A DNA stretch of 64,000 nt from contig NZ_NSLB01000002.1 in NCBI RefSeq assembly GCF_002304225.1, positions 550,340 to 614,339 on the forward strand, given 5' to 3'. Source of the stretch: Pseudomonas sp. HAR-UPW-AIA-41 (lineage in GTDB: Bacteria > Pseudomonadota > Gammaproteobacteria > Pseudomonadales > Pseudomonadaceae). This document shows positions 29,891-41,054 of this stretch, one piece after another. The notes under the pieces are model-generated. The model saw nothing but the letters and a program-made list of their open reading frames with translations, was not told the origin of the DNA and made no database searches. Position 1 is the stretch's first letter. Each line of letters starts with the position of its first letter. A program made the position numbers and the translations under genes.

Positions 29891-30742
29891 TCAGTCGAAC
29901 ACCACCGTCTTGTTATCGTGTACCAGCACACGATCCTCCAAGTGATAGCGCAGGCCACGCGACAGCGCCATTTTCTCGACGTCCTTACCCAGACGAACCA
30001 TATCCTCGATGCTGTCGCGATGGGTCACACGCACCACGTCCTGCTCGATGATCGGCCCGGCGTCCAGCTCATCGGTCACATAGTGACAGGTGGCACCGAT
30101 CAGCTTGACCCCGCGCAACGAAGCCTGGTGATAGGGCTTGGCACCGACGAAGGACGGCAGGAAGCTGTGGTGAATGTTGATGACACGCTGCGCATAGTCG
30201 CGACACAGTGACGGCGGGAGAATCTGCATGTAACGCGCCAGCACCACACAATCGGCGGCATGCTCGCCGATCAGACGACTGACCTCGTCGAAGGCCGGCT
30301 GCTTGTTCTGCGGATCAACCGGAACATGGAAATACGGGATGCCATGCCACTCGACCATGCTGCGCAGGTCGTTATGGTTGGAGATCACGCAGGGAATCTC
30401 GCAATCCAGCTCACCACTGTGCCAGCGGTGCAGCAGGTCAGCCAGGCAGTGCGATTCCTTGCTGGCCATCAGCACCACGCGCTTCTGTACCGCCGAATCG
30501 GTCACCCGCCACTGCATGGCGAACTCCTTGGCAATCGGTGCAAAGGCCTGTCGAAAACCATCCAGATCGAACGGCAGCGAGTCAGCACGAATTTCGTGAC
30601 GCATGAAGAACCAGCCACTCTGATTATCCGAGTGATGACTGGCCTCGGTAATCCAGCCGTTATAGGTGGCAAGAAAGTTACTGACCTTGGCGACAATACC
30701 CACGCGATCAGGACAGGCAATCACCAAACGAAAAGTGCGCAT
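29891..30742 (-). CDS. purU: Formyltetrahydrofolate deformylase
   Basis: This 283-residue enzyme hydrolyses 10-formyl-THF to THF plus formate, balancing one-carbon pools. It has an N-terminal ACT domain (RLVIACPDRVGIVAKVSNFL, residues about 4-75) and a formyltransferase-fold catalytic domain with VISNHNDLRSMVE and NIHHSFLPSFVGAKPY. The ATG at 30742 is preferred over the one two codons earlier because GGAG lies about 8 bases upstream. Divergent from mvaT. Several paralogues occur in pseudomonads. Confidence 0.95.
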   Translation of the reverse strand: MRTFRLVIACPDRVGIVAKVSNFLATYNGWITEASHHSDNQSGWFFMRHEIRADSLPFDLDGFRQAFAPIAKEFAMQWRVTDSAVQKRVVLMASKESHCLADLLHRWHSGELDCEIPCVISNHNDLRSMVEWHGIPYFHVPVDPQNKQPAFDEVSRLIGEHAADCVVLARYMQILPPSLCRDYAQRVINIHHSFLPSFVGAKPYHQASLRGVKLIGATCHYVTDELDAGPIIEQDVVRVTHRDSIEDMVRLGKDVEKMALSRGLRYHLEDRVLVHDNKTVVFD

Positions 30743-30962
30743 GCACAAACTCCAGACTCATCAGCAAGGCGGCCATTCTAGCCAGCCCCGGAATTTTGTG
30801 CAGCACCGTTCTCGGATAATTCCTGCAACATTAATTTCTGTTAATACGACATTAACTTCATGCGAGCTCTATAAAAGTTGATGTAAGGAATTTACAGAGC
30901 ACTAAAGCCTGACTACCATGCATAACACTTGACCACCCTCCATCTAATCATTAGGTGCATAC

Positions 30963-31337
30963 ATGTCGCTGATCAATGAATACCGCGCTACCGAAGAAGC
31001 CATCAAAGAACTGCAAGAGCGTCTGAAGAGCCTGTCGCAAGACGACAAACTGCAAAAAGAACTGGAGTTTGAAGGCAAACTGCGTGGCCTGATGGCTGAA
31101 TACCAGAAGTCGCTGCGCGACATTATCGCCCTGCTCGACCCGGAATCCCGCAGCAGCAAGGCGCCGCGCGCCGCTAAGGCAACTGGCAGCAAGCGCGCAC
31201 GCAAGGTCAAGCAATACAAAAACCCCAACACTGGCGAAGTGATTGAAACCAAAGGCGGCAATCACAAGACTCTGAAAGAGTGGAAAGCCAAGTGGGGCAA
31301 TGACACCGTGGAAGGCTGGATGACCCTGCTGGGTTAA
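30963..31337 (+). CDS. mvaT: H-NS-family xenogeneic silencer MvaT
   Basis: This 124-residue nucleoid protein binds AT-rich DNA and silences horizontally acquired and virulence genes in Pseudomonas. The N-terminal MSLINEYRATEEAIKEL helices form the dimer and oligomer coiled coil (residues 1-60). The C-terminal YKNPNTGEVIETKGGNHKTL is the MvaT DNA-binding signature. The 220-base upstream region is distinctly AT-rich, fitting known autoregulation in the family. An intrinsic terminator follows 15 bases after the stop. Confidence 0.98.
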   Translation: MSLINEYRATEEAIKELQERLKSLSQDDKLQKELEFEGKLRGLMAEYQKSLRDIIALLDPESRSSKAPRAAKATGSKRARKVKQYKNPNTGEVIETKGGNHKTLKEWKAKWGNDTVEGWMTLLG

Positions 31338-31351
31338 TTCACCGCCGCAGC

Positions 31352-31378
31352 AAAACGCCAGCCTATGCTGGCGTTTTT
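31352..31378 (+). terminator. Intrinsic terminator of mvaT
   Basis: AAAACGCCAGC-CTAT-GCTGGCG followed by T6 lies 15 bases after mvaT. It also faces the end of the convergent sbcB gene. Confidence 0.92.
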
Positions 31379-31394
31379 TATGCCTGCTAATAAA

Positions 31395-32816
31395 TCAGGC
31401 AGAAACCAATTGCCGGGCATACTCGCGCCAGGCTGCCAATAACTGCTGTTGCTCCGGAGCACAGTCCGCCCAGAGTTTTTCGACTGTCTGTTCAAATTCG
31501 GCATAGAGCAAGGGTGCACCCAACTCTGGTTGCTGCAGACGAGCCAGGCAGAACTGCCGCCACTGTTCACTCTCCGCCGCACTCAGGGTGTGGGGAAAGT
31601 TACGCGCACGATAACGGAACAATAGCTCCGGTAAACGCACATCACCGAAAGGCCAGACTTCGCTGGCCAACTGCTCGGCACTGGCCTGACGCACACGCTC
31701 ACACAAACGACGGTCACGGTCGCCAATAAAACCGTCATAGAGTTGCTGTTCGGGATCTTCACTGGCAGCAAACTCACTACCGGCATATACCTGCGGTAAC
31801 TTGTCCAGCCATATCGCCTGCTGCTCACGCAGCAGTTCACGACGCTGCTGATAAAGCGCCATATCCAACGCCAGTCGCTGCTGATCCTGCTCGCGCAGGA
31901 CAGAGAGGGGCGCCAGCACCGGACAGCGGTTGATATGCACCAGCTTCAGCGGCACCGGCAACTCGCCTACCGCCAGATCATCACGCCGGGTATACAGGCG
32001 CTGGCGCAACGCCTCACCATCGAGTTCCAGCAGCGGCGCGGGATCAGCCTGCAGATCACAGACGATCAGGGCATTGCGGTTGGTCGGATGCCAGGCCAGC
32101 GGCAGCACGACCGACAGATAACTGCGCTCGCCGGCAAAGCGACCGGACACATGCACCAGCGGCTCCAGCAGGCGAATCTGCTTCTGCACCTCATGCTTGC
32201 TGCGCAGCTTGTAGATGAAGTCATACAGCTTGGGTTGCCGCTCACGCACCAGCCGCGCCAGGGCAATGGTGGCGCGCACATCGGACAGCGCATCGTGGGC
32301 CTGGCCATGCTCCAGGCCATTGGCCTGGGTCAGCAGCTCCAGACGCAGGCTGACACGGCCATCGACCAGCGGCCATTCGATACCCTCGGGGCGAAGCGCA
32401 TAAGCACAGCGCAGCAGATCGATCAGATCCCAGCGACTGTTACCACCCTGCCACTCACGACCATAGGGATCGTAGAAGTTGCGGTAGAGGCTGTAGCGCG
32501 TCACCTCATCATCAAAGCGCAGGCTGTTGTAACCGGCCGTGCAGGTTCCCGGCACCACCATCTCGGCATGCAGACGGGCCATGAACTCGGCCTCCGGCAG
32601 GCCGCGCTCGGCAATCACCTGCGGGCCGATCCCGGTGACCAGGCAGGCCTGCGGATGGGGCAGGATGTCTGGAGATAAGCGGCAGTAGAGATTCAGCGGC
32701 TCGCCGATTTCATTGAGATTCTCATCGGTACGAATGCCGGCTACCTGCATCGGCCGGTCGCAGCGGGGGTTGATCCCGGTGGTTTCAAAGTCGTACCAGA
32801 ACAGACTTGCAGTCAC
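31395..32816 (-). CDS. sbcB: Exodeoxyribonuclease I
   Basis: This 473-residue 3'-5' single-strand DNA exonuclease acts in recombination and mismatch repair. The DEDDh catalytic residues are visible in FWYDFETTG (Exo I), SLRFDDEV (Exo II) and HDALSDVRATIAL (Exo III). The SH3-like and helical C-terminal regions of Exo I follow (SYLSVVLPLAWHPTNRN). Start is GTG with AAGGAG 5 bases upstream. Convergent with mvaT; length is typical. Confidence 0.97.
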   Translation of the reverse strand: MTASLFWYDFETTGINPRCDRPMQVAGIRTDENLNEIGEPLNLYCRLSPDILPHPQACLVTGIGPQVIAERGLPEAEFMARLHAEMVVPGTCTAGYNSLRFDDEVTRYSLYRNFYDPYGREWQGGNSRWDLIDLLRCAYALRPEGIEWPLVDGRVSLRLELLTQANGLEHGQAHDALSDVRATIALARLVRERQPKLYDFIYKLRSKHEVQKQIRLLEPLVHVSGRFAGERSYLSVVLPLAWHPTNRNALIVCDLQADPAPLLELDGEALRQRLYTRRDDLAVGELPVPLKLVHINRCPVLAPLSVLREQDQQRLALDMALYQQRRELLREQQAIWLDKLPQVYAGSEFAASEDPEQQLYDGFIGDRDRRLCERVRQASAEQLASEVWPFGDVRLPELLFRYRARNFPHTLSAAESEQWRQFCLARLQQPELGAPLLYAEFEQTVEKLWADCAPEQQQLLAAWREYARQLVSA

Positions 32817-32979
32817 AGTGGCTCCTTATGGCCCGAGACCTGGGCGGCGAGGCGGCAGTCTAGCAGGCCGCATAACCCGCACCTAAACCTGACCGGATGC
32901 ACAAACCCGTGAACAGCACTTGCCGACGCCGGCAAGCCGCCACTAGCATGCAGGCTTCCCTCAACCAAGGATGGTCATC

Positions 32980-33744
32980 ATGAGCGACACCCTCGCGCAA
33001 AACCCTTACGCCGCTCCCAGCAGCGCCCTGCAGGAACAGCACAACAGCCAGGTACCGAGCATCGAAGAAGCGCTCAGCCGTGGTTATGACTTCAGCATCG
33101 GCGGCCTGATCAGCGAGTCCTGGGGACTGCTCAAAGGTACCAAGGGCATCATCCTGGGCGGTTTCATCGTCTTCTACATCGCCATGTTCGTCATTGCCTT
33201 CGTCCTTGGCATGGGTACAGCCCTGCTCGGCCTGGCAGGCGGAGAAGACAGTATGGGCATGATGATCACCAGCCAGATCGTCAGCACTCTGGTGATCACG
33301 GTACTGACCTACCCCTTCATGGCCGGTCTGATGATGATCGGCATTCGCCGTGCCGCGGGCCAGCCACTGAGTTTCAACGAGATTTTCAGCCACTTCGGCC
33401 GCGCCGTACCGCTGATCATCACCGCACTGGTCATGACTCTGCTGGTGTACTTGGGCATGCTTCTGCTACTGATCCCCGGTATCTACCTGAGCATTGCCTA
33501 CCTGCTGGCCATCCCGCTGGTGGTCGAGCGCGGCCTGTCGCCCTGGCAGGCGCTGGAAGCCTCGCGCAAGGCCATCAGCCAGCACTGGTTCAAGGTCTTC
33601 GGCCTGTTCTTTGTGCTCATGCTGATCATGCTGCTGAGCATGATCCCGCTTGGCATCGGCCTGATCTGGACCCTGCCACTGATGATCGTGACCATCGGCG
33701 TGCTGTACCGCACCATCTTCGGCGTGCTGCCACTCTCCAACTAA
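32980..33744 (+). CDS. BPSS1780-like multi-pass membrane protein
   Basis: This 254-residue protein has a polar N-terminus (NPYAAPSSAL motif) and about six membrane segments (GGFIVFYIAMFVIAFVLG, LIITALVMTLLVYLGML, VFGLFFVLMLIMLLSMI). The NPYAAP leader and the SPWQALEASRKAI loop resemble BPSS1780-type or DUF975-like proteins often found beside RDD genes. AAGG lies 10 bases before the ATG. It precedes the RDD gene in the same direction with a small hairpin between. Function unknown. Confidence 0.8.
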   Translation: MSDTLAQNPYAAPSSALQEQHNSQVPSIEEALSRGYDFSIGGLISESWGLLKGTKGIILGGFIVFYIAMFVIAFVLGMGTALLGLAGGEDSMGMMITSQIVSTLVITVLTYPFMAGLMMIGIRRAAGQPLSFNEIFSHFGRAVPLIITALVMTLLVYLGMLLLLIPGIYLSIAYLLAIPLVVERGLSPWQALEASRKAISQHWFKVFGLFFVLMLIMLLSMIPLGIGLIWTLPLMIVTIGVLYRTIFGVLPLSN

Positions 33745-33750
33745 TCGCCG

Positions 33751-33768
33751 GCGGGCCGCAAGGCCCGC
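33751..33768 (+). terminator. GC-rich hairpin before RDD gene
   Basis: GCGGGCC-GCAA-GGCCCGC lies 7 bases past the stop of the membrane gene. The following TTGTCC is a poor T-tract, so readthrough into the RDD operon is likely. Confidence 0.45.
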
Positions 33769-33822
33769 TTGTCCTCCCGCCCGCGGCTGGCTAGCATCGG
33801 GTTTTCGCCAAAAGCAGTGCCC

Positions 33823-34542
33823 ATGTCGCCTTCCCTTCCGCCCACGCTGCCCACCTCCATGTTGCTGGACAACCGCCATCACGTGGAAACCCCGGAAGGT
33901 ATCGACCTGCTGTTGCGTCCGGCCGGCGTCATCCCGCGCGCACTGGCCTTCACCCTCGACCTGCTCATCCGTGGCGCCCTGCTGCTGGTGCTCGGTCTGG
34001 TGCTGAGCCTGCTGGGCAACCTTGGCAATGGCCTGCTGCTGATCGTGATGTTTCTGGTCAACTGGTGGTACATGGTGCTGTTCGAGGTGCTCAATCAGGG
34101 GCGCTCGCCCGGCAAGCAAATGCTCGGCCTACGCGTGGTACATGACGACGGCACCCCCATCAGTTGGGGCACATCACTGCTGCGCAACCTGCTGCGCTTC
34201 GTCGACATGCTGCCCTTTGCCTACTGTCTGGGTCTGCTGAGCAGCCTGGCCCACCCTGCCTTCAAACGCCTGGGCGATATCGCCGCCGGCACCCTGGTGG
34301 TGTATCGCGAACAGGCCGAACCCCGGCCCAATCTGCCGGATGCCGAACCCGAGCGCCCACCGATGCGCCTTGATCTGCAGGAGCAACGCGCCATCCTGGC
34401 CTTTGCCGAACGCGCCGGCAGCCTCTCTCAGGCGCGCCGTGAAGAACTTGCCGGCCTCCTGGCCGAACCGTTGCAAGTGCTGCCGGAACAGGCCGAGGCA
34501 CGCCTCAATGGCATCGCCCGCGGCTTGCTGGGGGCGTCATGA
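33823..34542 (+). CDS. RDD family membrane protein
   Basis: This 239-residue protein has an RDD domain (residues about 25-165) with VIPRALAFTLDLLIRGALLL, the GRSPGKQMLGLRVV loop and LKRLGDIAAGTLVVYRE-like end. Three membrane segments are visible, then a charged cytoplasmic tail. First certain gene of the module RDD-SpoIIM-DUF4129-DUF4350-MoxR-DUF58. Start at 33823 or at an ATG 12 codons later (33859); neither has a strong ribosome site. Its stop overlaps the SpoIIM start (ATGA). Confidence 0.87.
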   Translation: MSPSLPPTLPTSMLLDNRHHVETPEGIDLLLRPAGVIPRALAFTLDLLIRGALLLVLGLVLSLLGNLGNGLLLIVMFLVNWWYMVLFEVLNQGRSPGKQMLGLRVVHDDGTPISWGTSLLRNLLRFVDMLPFAYCLGLLSSLAHPAFKRLGDIAAGTLVVYREQAEPRPNLPDAEPERPPMRLDLQEQRAILAFAERAGSLSQARREELAGLLAEPLQVLPEQAEARLNGIARGLLGAS

Positions 34543-35516
34543 AACAGCAGCAGTTCGAACAGCAATGGCAGGATGACTGGGTCCAGTTCGAGCAGCGCCT
34601 GCTGCAACTGGAGCGGCGCAAGACCGAAGATCAGGGACAGAACAGTTACTGCGCGGAATACCGCCGTGTCTGCCAGCACCTGGCTCTGGCTCAGGAACGC
34701 GGCTACAGCAGCCACCTGATCGAGCGCCTGCAGCAACTGGCCCAGCGCGGTCACCAGCAGCTCTATCGTCAGCACAGCCACCTGGGCGGCCAGTTGCTGG
34801 CCTTCCTCTTCAATGGTCTGCCGCAGACCATCCGCCAGCAGTGGCGCAGCATCGCCGTGGCCAGCCTGCTGTTCTACGGCAGCCTGATCGGCATGGGCGT
34901 GCTGGTCTATCTGTTCCCCGAACTGGTCTACAGCGTGGTTGACCCGGAGCAGGTCGAGCAGATGGAGTCGATGTATGACCCGGAAGCCCGCCGACTCGGC
35001 CACTTCAGCGAACGCAACTCCGGCGATGACTGGCAGATGTTCGGCTTCTACATCATGAACAACATAGGCATCGCCTTTCAGACCTTCGCCAGCGGCCTGC
35101 TGTTCGGTCTGGGCAGCTTGTTCTTCCTGTTTTTCAACGGTCTGATGATCGGCGCCGTGGCCGGTCACCTGAGCGAAATCGGCTACGGCTCGACCTTCTG
35201 GTCGTTCGTCATCGGTCATGGTGCCTTTGAGCTGACCGCCATCACCTTCGCCGGAGCCGCCGGTCTCCAGCTGGGCTGGGCGCTGCTCGCCCCCGGCCGG
35301 CACAGCCGCAGCGAAGCCCTGCGTCTGGCCGCCACAGAAGCGGTGAAGCTGGTCGCCGGAGTGATCCTGTTCCTGCTGATTGCCGCCTTCATCGAGGCCT
35401 ACTGGTCATCGATGACCTACACCAGCGCCCAGGTCAAACTGGTGGTGGGCGCAGCCCTGTGGCTGCTGGTGGCCAGCTACTGCATCTTTGCGGGGCGTCA
35501 GCATGCGCCTGACTGA
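34539..35516 (+). CDS. SpoIIM-like (stage II sporulation M) membrane protein
   Basis: This 325-residue protein has a Gln-rich soluble N-terminus (residues 1-105) and five or so membrane segments. It carries the SpoIIM family signature, including MFGFYIMNNIGIAFQTFASG and FVIGHGAFELTAITFAGAAG. In Gram-positives SpoIIM helps peptidoglycan degradation during engulfment; in non-spore formers the family is linked to MoxR clusters, role unknown. Its ATG overlaps the RDD stop by four bases and its 3' end overlaps the next gene. Confidence 0.88.
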   Translation: MKQQQFEQQWQDDWVQFEQRLLQLERRKTEDQGQNSYCAEYRRVCQHLALAQERGYSSHLIERLQQLAQRGHQQLYRQHSHLGGQLLAFLFNGLPQTIRQQWRSIAVASLLFYGSLIGMGVLVYLFPELVYSVVDPEQVEQMESMYDPEARRLGHFSERNSGDDWQMFGFYIMNNIGIAFQTFASGLLFGLGSLFFLFFNGLMIGAVAGHLSEIGYGSTFWSFVIGHGAFELTAITFAGAAGLQLGWALLAPGRHSRSEALRLAATEAVKLVAGVILFLLIAAFIEAYWSSMTYTSAQVKLVVGAALWLLVASYCIFAGRQHAPD

Positions 35517-37086
35517 CGCCAGCGTCGCCATCCGCCCGCGCAGCGCCTGGGAGGCGCTCGACCTCGGCACCCTGCTGGCGCGCCGGCATGCGCCACTGCT
35601 GATGGCCAGCTGGGCAATGCTGACCCTGCCGCTGTTTGCGCTGCTCAGCCTGATGCTGTGGCAACACCCCAGCTGGGCACTGTTTCTGTTCTGGTGGCTG
35701 AAACCGCTGTACGAGCGCCTGCCCCTGCACATCCTCTCTCACGCCCTGTTTGGCGATACGCCAGGGCTCAAGGCCAGCCTGCGCGCTATGCCCCGCCTGC
35801 TGCGCCCGCAACTGCTGGCCAGCCTGACCTGGCGCCGCTTCAGCCCGACGCGCAGTTTCGACCTGCCGGTCCTGCAGCTCGAAGGTCTCGGCGGCAAGGC
35901 ACGCAGCCAGCGCCTGATCGTCCTCGGTCAGCGCGATGGCAGTGCCGCCACCTGGCTCACGGTGGTTGGCGTGCATATCGAAAGCGCGCTGACCCTCGGC
36001 CTGCTGGCCCTGCTCTACCTGCTGATTCCGCAGCAACTGCAGATCGACCTGGACTGGAAACAACTGATCGCCCCCGACGATGGCGAGGGTCTGTGGCTGG
36101 AGCATCTGAGCAACCTGCTCTATGCCCTGGTGCTGGTGGTCTGGGAACCGATCTACGTGGCCTGTGGCTTCACCCTCTACCTCAACCGACGCACCGCTCT
36201 GGAAGCCTGGGACATCGAGCTGGTATTCCGCCGCCTGCGCCAGCGCCTGACCGGCGTGGCCTATGCCCTGCTGCTCGGCTGCGGCCTGCTGCTCAGCCAG
36301 CTGCCGCAAACCGCCATGGCCGCCGAAAGCAGGCAATGCCCGGTGCCGCGTCTGGACAGCTTCGGCCCCAATGCCGAGCGCCTGCTCAATCAGCCGCTGA
36401 CCAGCCAGGCCGCCAACCAGGCCATTACCCAACTGCTCGATCAGCCGCCCTTCAGCCACCGGGAAACCGTCACCGAGTGGCGCTTTGGCGAAGAAGCGCC
36501 GGACAAGCCTGAAAGCGAGGGTGATGCCAAGGCCTTTATGGAACTGCTGGAAGCATTCGCCAAGCTGGTGAAGCTCTGGGACAGCCTGGATACCATCGCG
36601 CTGATCTTTGAAGTGCTGCTCTGGTCAGCGCTGCTGCTTATCATGGCGCTGCTGCTGTGGCGCTACCGTGAATGGCTGCAGACCTTTGCCGGCCGCCTTA
36701 ATCTGCCCCGCCGCCATCGCGAAGTGGCACCCACGCAGCTGTTCGGTCTGGAAGTGGCGCCGGAAAGTCTGCCGGCGGATGTCGCCAGCAGTGTCGAAGC
36801 GCTGTGGGACAGCCAGCCTCGCGAAGCCCTGGGATTGCTCTACCGTGCCCTGCTGTCACGCCTGCTGCATGAGTTCCGCCTGCCCCTGAAAAGCTCGCAC
36901 ACCGAAGGCGAAGTGCTGCAGCTCATCCAGGGGCTTGAGCAGGATGCCCTCAGCCAGTTCAGCAGCGTACTGACTCGGCACTGGCAGAACCTGGCCTACG
37001 GCCACCGTCTGCCGCCGGCCAAACTCAAACCTGCCCTGTGCGATGCCTGGCGCCGGCTGTTCCCCCATGCGGAGGCTCGCCCATGA
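35503..37086 (+). CDS. DUF4129 membrane protein
   Basis: This 527-residue protein has several membrane segments in residues about 40-280 and one near 375-395. The C-terminal DUF4129 domain (SSVEALWDSQPREALGLLYRALLSRLL) is usually fused to transglutaminase-like proteins in MoxR clusters. Here no transglutaminase domain is present. The ATG at 35503 lies 14 bases before the SpoIIM stop, and the 3' end overlaps DUF4350 by four bases. Function unknown. Confidence 0.85.
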   Translation: MRLTDASVAIRPRSAWEALDLGTLLARRHAPLLMASWAMLTLPLFALLSLMLWQHPSWALFLFWWLKPLYERLPLHILSHALFGDTPGLKASLRAMPRLLRPQLLASLTWRRFSPTRSFDLPVLQLEGLGGKARSQRLIVLGQRDGSAATWLTVVGVHIESALTLGLLALLYLLIPQQLQIDLDWKQLIAPDDGEGLWLEHLSNLLYALVLVVWEPIYVACGFTLYLNRRTALEAWDIELVFRRLRQRLTGVAYALLLGCGLLLSQLPQTAMAAESRQCPVPRLDSFGPNAERLLNQPLTSQAANQAITQLLDQPPFSHRETVTEWRFGEEAPDKPESEGDAKAFMELLEAFAKLVKLWDSLDTIALIFEVLLWSALLLIMALLLWRYREWLQTFAGRLNLPRRHREVAPTQLFGLEVAPESLPADVASSVEALWDSQPREALGLLYRALLSRLLHEFRLPLKSSHTEGEVLQLIQGLEQDALSQFSSVLTRHWQNLAYGHRLPPAKLKPALCDAWRRLFPHAEARP

Positions 37087-38311
37087 GTCGCCGTGCGCTG
37101 TTCATTCTCGGCTGCGCACTGTTGCTTGGCGGCGGCCTGCTTGTCATCTACCTGCTGCAACAGCTGCAGCCCTACGACAAGCTGATCAATCACGGCCCCG
37201 CCCCGGAGGCACGGGCCAACCCCTATCTGGCCGCGGAACTGTTCCTCCGTCAGCAGAAGCTGCAAGTGCAGCGCGCCGATGGCCTGGACGAGTTGAAAAC
37301 CCTGCCCAGTAACGGTCACACCCTCATTATGCTGGGCAGCCGTAACCGCATGACGCCCGGACAAAGCAGGCGCGTGCTGGAGTGGACAGCCAAGGGCGGG
37401 CACCTGATCTTCGTTGCCGAGGAAATCTGGGACGAAGACAAGCAGCGCAGCGGTGACCTGATGCTCGACCAGCTCGGCATCCAGCAGTTGCTCAGCGAAG
37501 ACCTCGATCAGCAGGACGACAGCGAGAGCGCTGAAGATGCTGAAGATGCCCAGCAAGCTGTGCCTCGCCAGCGCCTGCGCAAGCCGGCACGCTCACCGGA
37601 GCATGACTACCCGCAACTGACCAAGCTCTATCTGGAAAACGAAAAAGCGCCGGCCTACCTGGACTTCGATACCGACTTCCACCTGTACGACAGCCAGAAC
37701 CGCGCTCACGCCTGGGCCAACAGCGACGGCGCCACACACATGCTGCAGCTCAGCCACGGCGACGGTCTGGTCACCGTCCTGACCGATGCCTGGCTGTGGC
37801 AGAACGACGAAATCGGCGAGTACGACCATGCCTGGCTGCTCTGGTACCTGACCCAGGACACCGCCGTGACGCTGCTTTACCGCGCCGACCGCGACGACCT
37901 GCTCAGCCTGCTGCTGCGCAACTTTCCGCTGGCGCTGGCCACACTGGCCCTGCTGATCCTCTTCGGTCTCTGGCATGTCGGCCTGCGCCACGGCCCTCTG
38001 GCCGAAGTTGCCAGCCGCAGCCGCCGCCAACTGGAAGAGCATCTGCGCGCCAGCGCCGCCTTCCTGCTCCGCCACCATGGTCAGGCCCACCTGCTGCAAA
38101 GCCTGCAACGCGACATTCAGCGCCGCGCACGGCGCCGCCATCCCGGCTTCGAACGCCTGCCGGTGGCCGAACAATGGCGTGTACTGGGACAACTGACACG
38201 CCTGCCCGCCAGCGCCGTGGCCAAGGCCATGCGGCCGGCACAGCCGACACAACGCTCCGCCAGTGAATTCACCCGCCAGGTCGCGCACCTGCAAACCCTC
38301 AGGAATGCCCT

Positions 38312-38315
<4 letters not shown>
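37083..38315 (+). CDS. DUF4350 membrane-anchored protein
   Basis: This 410-residue protein has an N-terminal membrane segment (residues 5-24), a DUF4350 domain (NPYLAAELFLRQQKLQVQ, LIMLGSRNRMTPGQSRRVLE) and an acidic linker (EDLDQQDDSESAEDAEDAQ). A second membrane segment lies near residue 285 (LALATLALLILFGLWHVG), followed by a basic cytoplasmic tail. The domain is related to glutamine-amidotransferase-like folds and has no known catalysis. The start overlaps the DUF4129 stop (ATGA) and the end overlaps moxR. Confidence 0.86.
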
Positions 38316-39433
<1,118 letters not shown>

Positions 39434-39440
39434 GCCCCGG

Positions 39441-40771
39441 ATGAAACCCTCGCGTCTGCTGCTCGCTCTGCTCGCCATCCAGTTCGCCCTGGCCATCGGT
39501 CTTGGCACCCTGGAGGCGCTGGCTATTGGCTACCCGCGCCAACTGCACGCCCTGAGCTGGGGCCTGCTGCTGTGCCTGCTGGCGATTGCCGGCGTGGACG
39601 CCCTGTGGCTACGGCGCCTGCCGACTCCCGAGGTGCGGCGTCAGCTGCCGGGTAACCTGCCGCTGGGCCGCTGGAGCGAAGTGCGTCTGACCCTGCATCA
39701 CCGCTTCGAGCGGCCGCTGGCCATCGAGCTGTTCGATCATGTGCCGGCCGGCATGCAGTTCGACGCCCTGCCGCAGCGCATTGCCCTGCACCCGGGCGAA
39801 CACACCGAGTGCGGTTACCGCCTGCGCCCGACCCGCCGCGGTCATTTCCTGTTCCAGCGCTGCGAATTGCTGCTGCCCAGCCCGCTCGGCCTGTGGCAGG
39901 CCCGGCGTTACCTGCCGATAAGCGGTGAAACCCGCGTTTACCCGGACTTTGCCCGCGTCTACGGCGGTCAGCTGATGGCAGTGGACGACTGGCTCAGCCA
40001 GCTCGGTGTGCGCCAGCGGCCACGCCGCGGCCTGGGTCTGGAGTTTCACCAGCTGCGCGAGTTCCGCGATGGCGACACCCTGCGCCAGATCGATTGGAAG
40101 GCCACTGCCCGCAAACGTACGCCAATCGCCCGCGAGTATCAGGACGAGCGGGACCAGCAGATCATCTTCCTGCTCGACTGCGGCCGGCGCATGCGCAGCC
40201 AGGATGGTGATCTGGCTCATTTCGACCACGCCCTCAACGCCTGCCTGCTGCTGGCCTATGTCGCGCTGCGCCAGGGCGATGCGGTGGGGCTGGCAACCTT
40301 CGCCAGCGACCAGCCGCGTTTCATTGCCCCGGCCAAGGGCCAGGCCCAGATCGGCCATCTGCTCAACGGCGTGTACGACCTGCAGAGCACCCAACGCCCG
40401 GCCGACTATGCCGCCGCCGTCGACCAGTTGCTGGCCCGGCAGCGCCGCCGCGCCCTGGTGGTGCTGGTGACCAACCTGCGCGACGAGGATGACAGCGAGC
40501 TGCTCGGTGCCTGCAAGCGCATCGCCCGACAGCACCGCCTGCTGATCACCAGCCTGCGTGAAGAGGTCCTCGACCGGCTGCGCCAGCAACCGGTACAGAA
40601 TTATCAGGATGCCATCGGCTACTGCGGCACCCTCGACTACCTGCAGGCCCGCGACGCCCTGCACGAACGCCTGCAGGCGCACAATCTGCCGGTGCTCGAC
40701 GCCCGCCCCGGCGAGCTGGGGCCGCAGCTGGTGAGCCAGTATCTGGCGTGGAAAAAGCCGGCGTCCTTTGA
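39441..40771 (+). CDS. DUF58 protein with apparent 3' frameshift
   Basis: This is a DUF58 family protein, the usual MoxR partner. It has two N-terminal membrane segments and a VWA-like DUF58 core with LREFRDGDTLRQIDWKATAR and DQQIIFLLDCGRRM. The frame as given does not stop where expected: it stays open to 41150 and would run antisense through both convergent genes. Five A residues at 40752-40756 would be six in the normal frame, giving the typical ending LAWKKAGVL and TGA at 40769-40771 (443 residues). I give that end. A real deletion, sequence error or -1 slippage are all possible. Confidence 0.85.
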
Positions 40772-40793
40772 CGCTCTAGCAGGGATAGCAGCC

Positions 40794-41054
40794 TCAGCAG
40801 ATCAGCACATCCGGCCCCTGCAGCGGTACCTCGCCGGGCAGCGGCGAGGCGCTGTTGTAGCTGACGATCAGTTGCCGGGCCCGATCGGCCTCGGCATCGT
40901 CCACCAGCAGCCCGAGCAGACCGCCCACCGGCAGTTCGCCGACCGCACCGAGCAGATCACGCCCGACCAGATGCACCTCGACGCCCTCACTGCCCAGCAT
41001 GGCGCACAGCAGCTCGGCCTCCAGCAGATCCTGCGGCTCGTAAATGCGCTGCAT
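40794..41054 (-). CDS. DUF2007 putative signal-transducing protein
   Basis: This 86-residue protein begins MQRIYEPQDLLEAELLCAML, the DUF2007 signature, with GELPVGGLLGLLVDDAEADRA in the middle. Such proteins resemble the N-terminal part of PII-like or ACT folds; function unknown. Its ATG overlaps the stop of the CPXCG gene by one base (TGATG), so the pair is coupled. It lies convergent to DUF58, whose frameshifted reading frame runs over it. Confidence 0.85.
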   Translation of the reverse strand: MQRIYEPQDLLEAELLCAMLGSEGVEVHLVGRDLLGAVGELPVGGLLGLLVDDAEADRARQLIVSYNSASPLPGEVPLQGPDVLIC

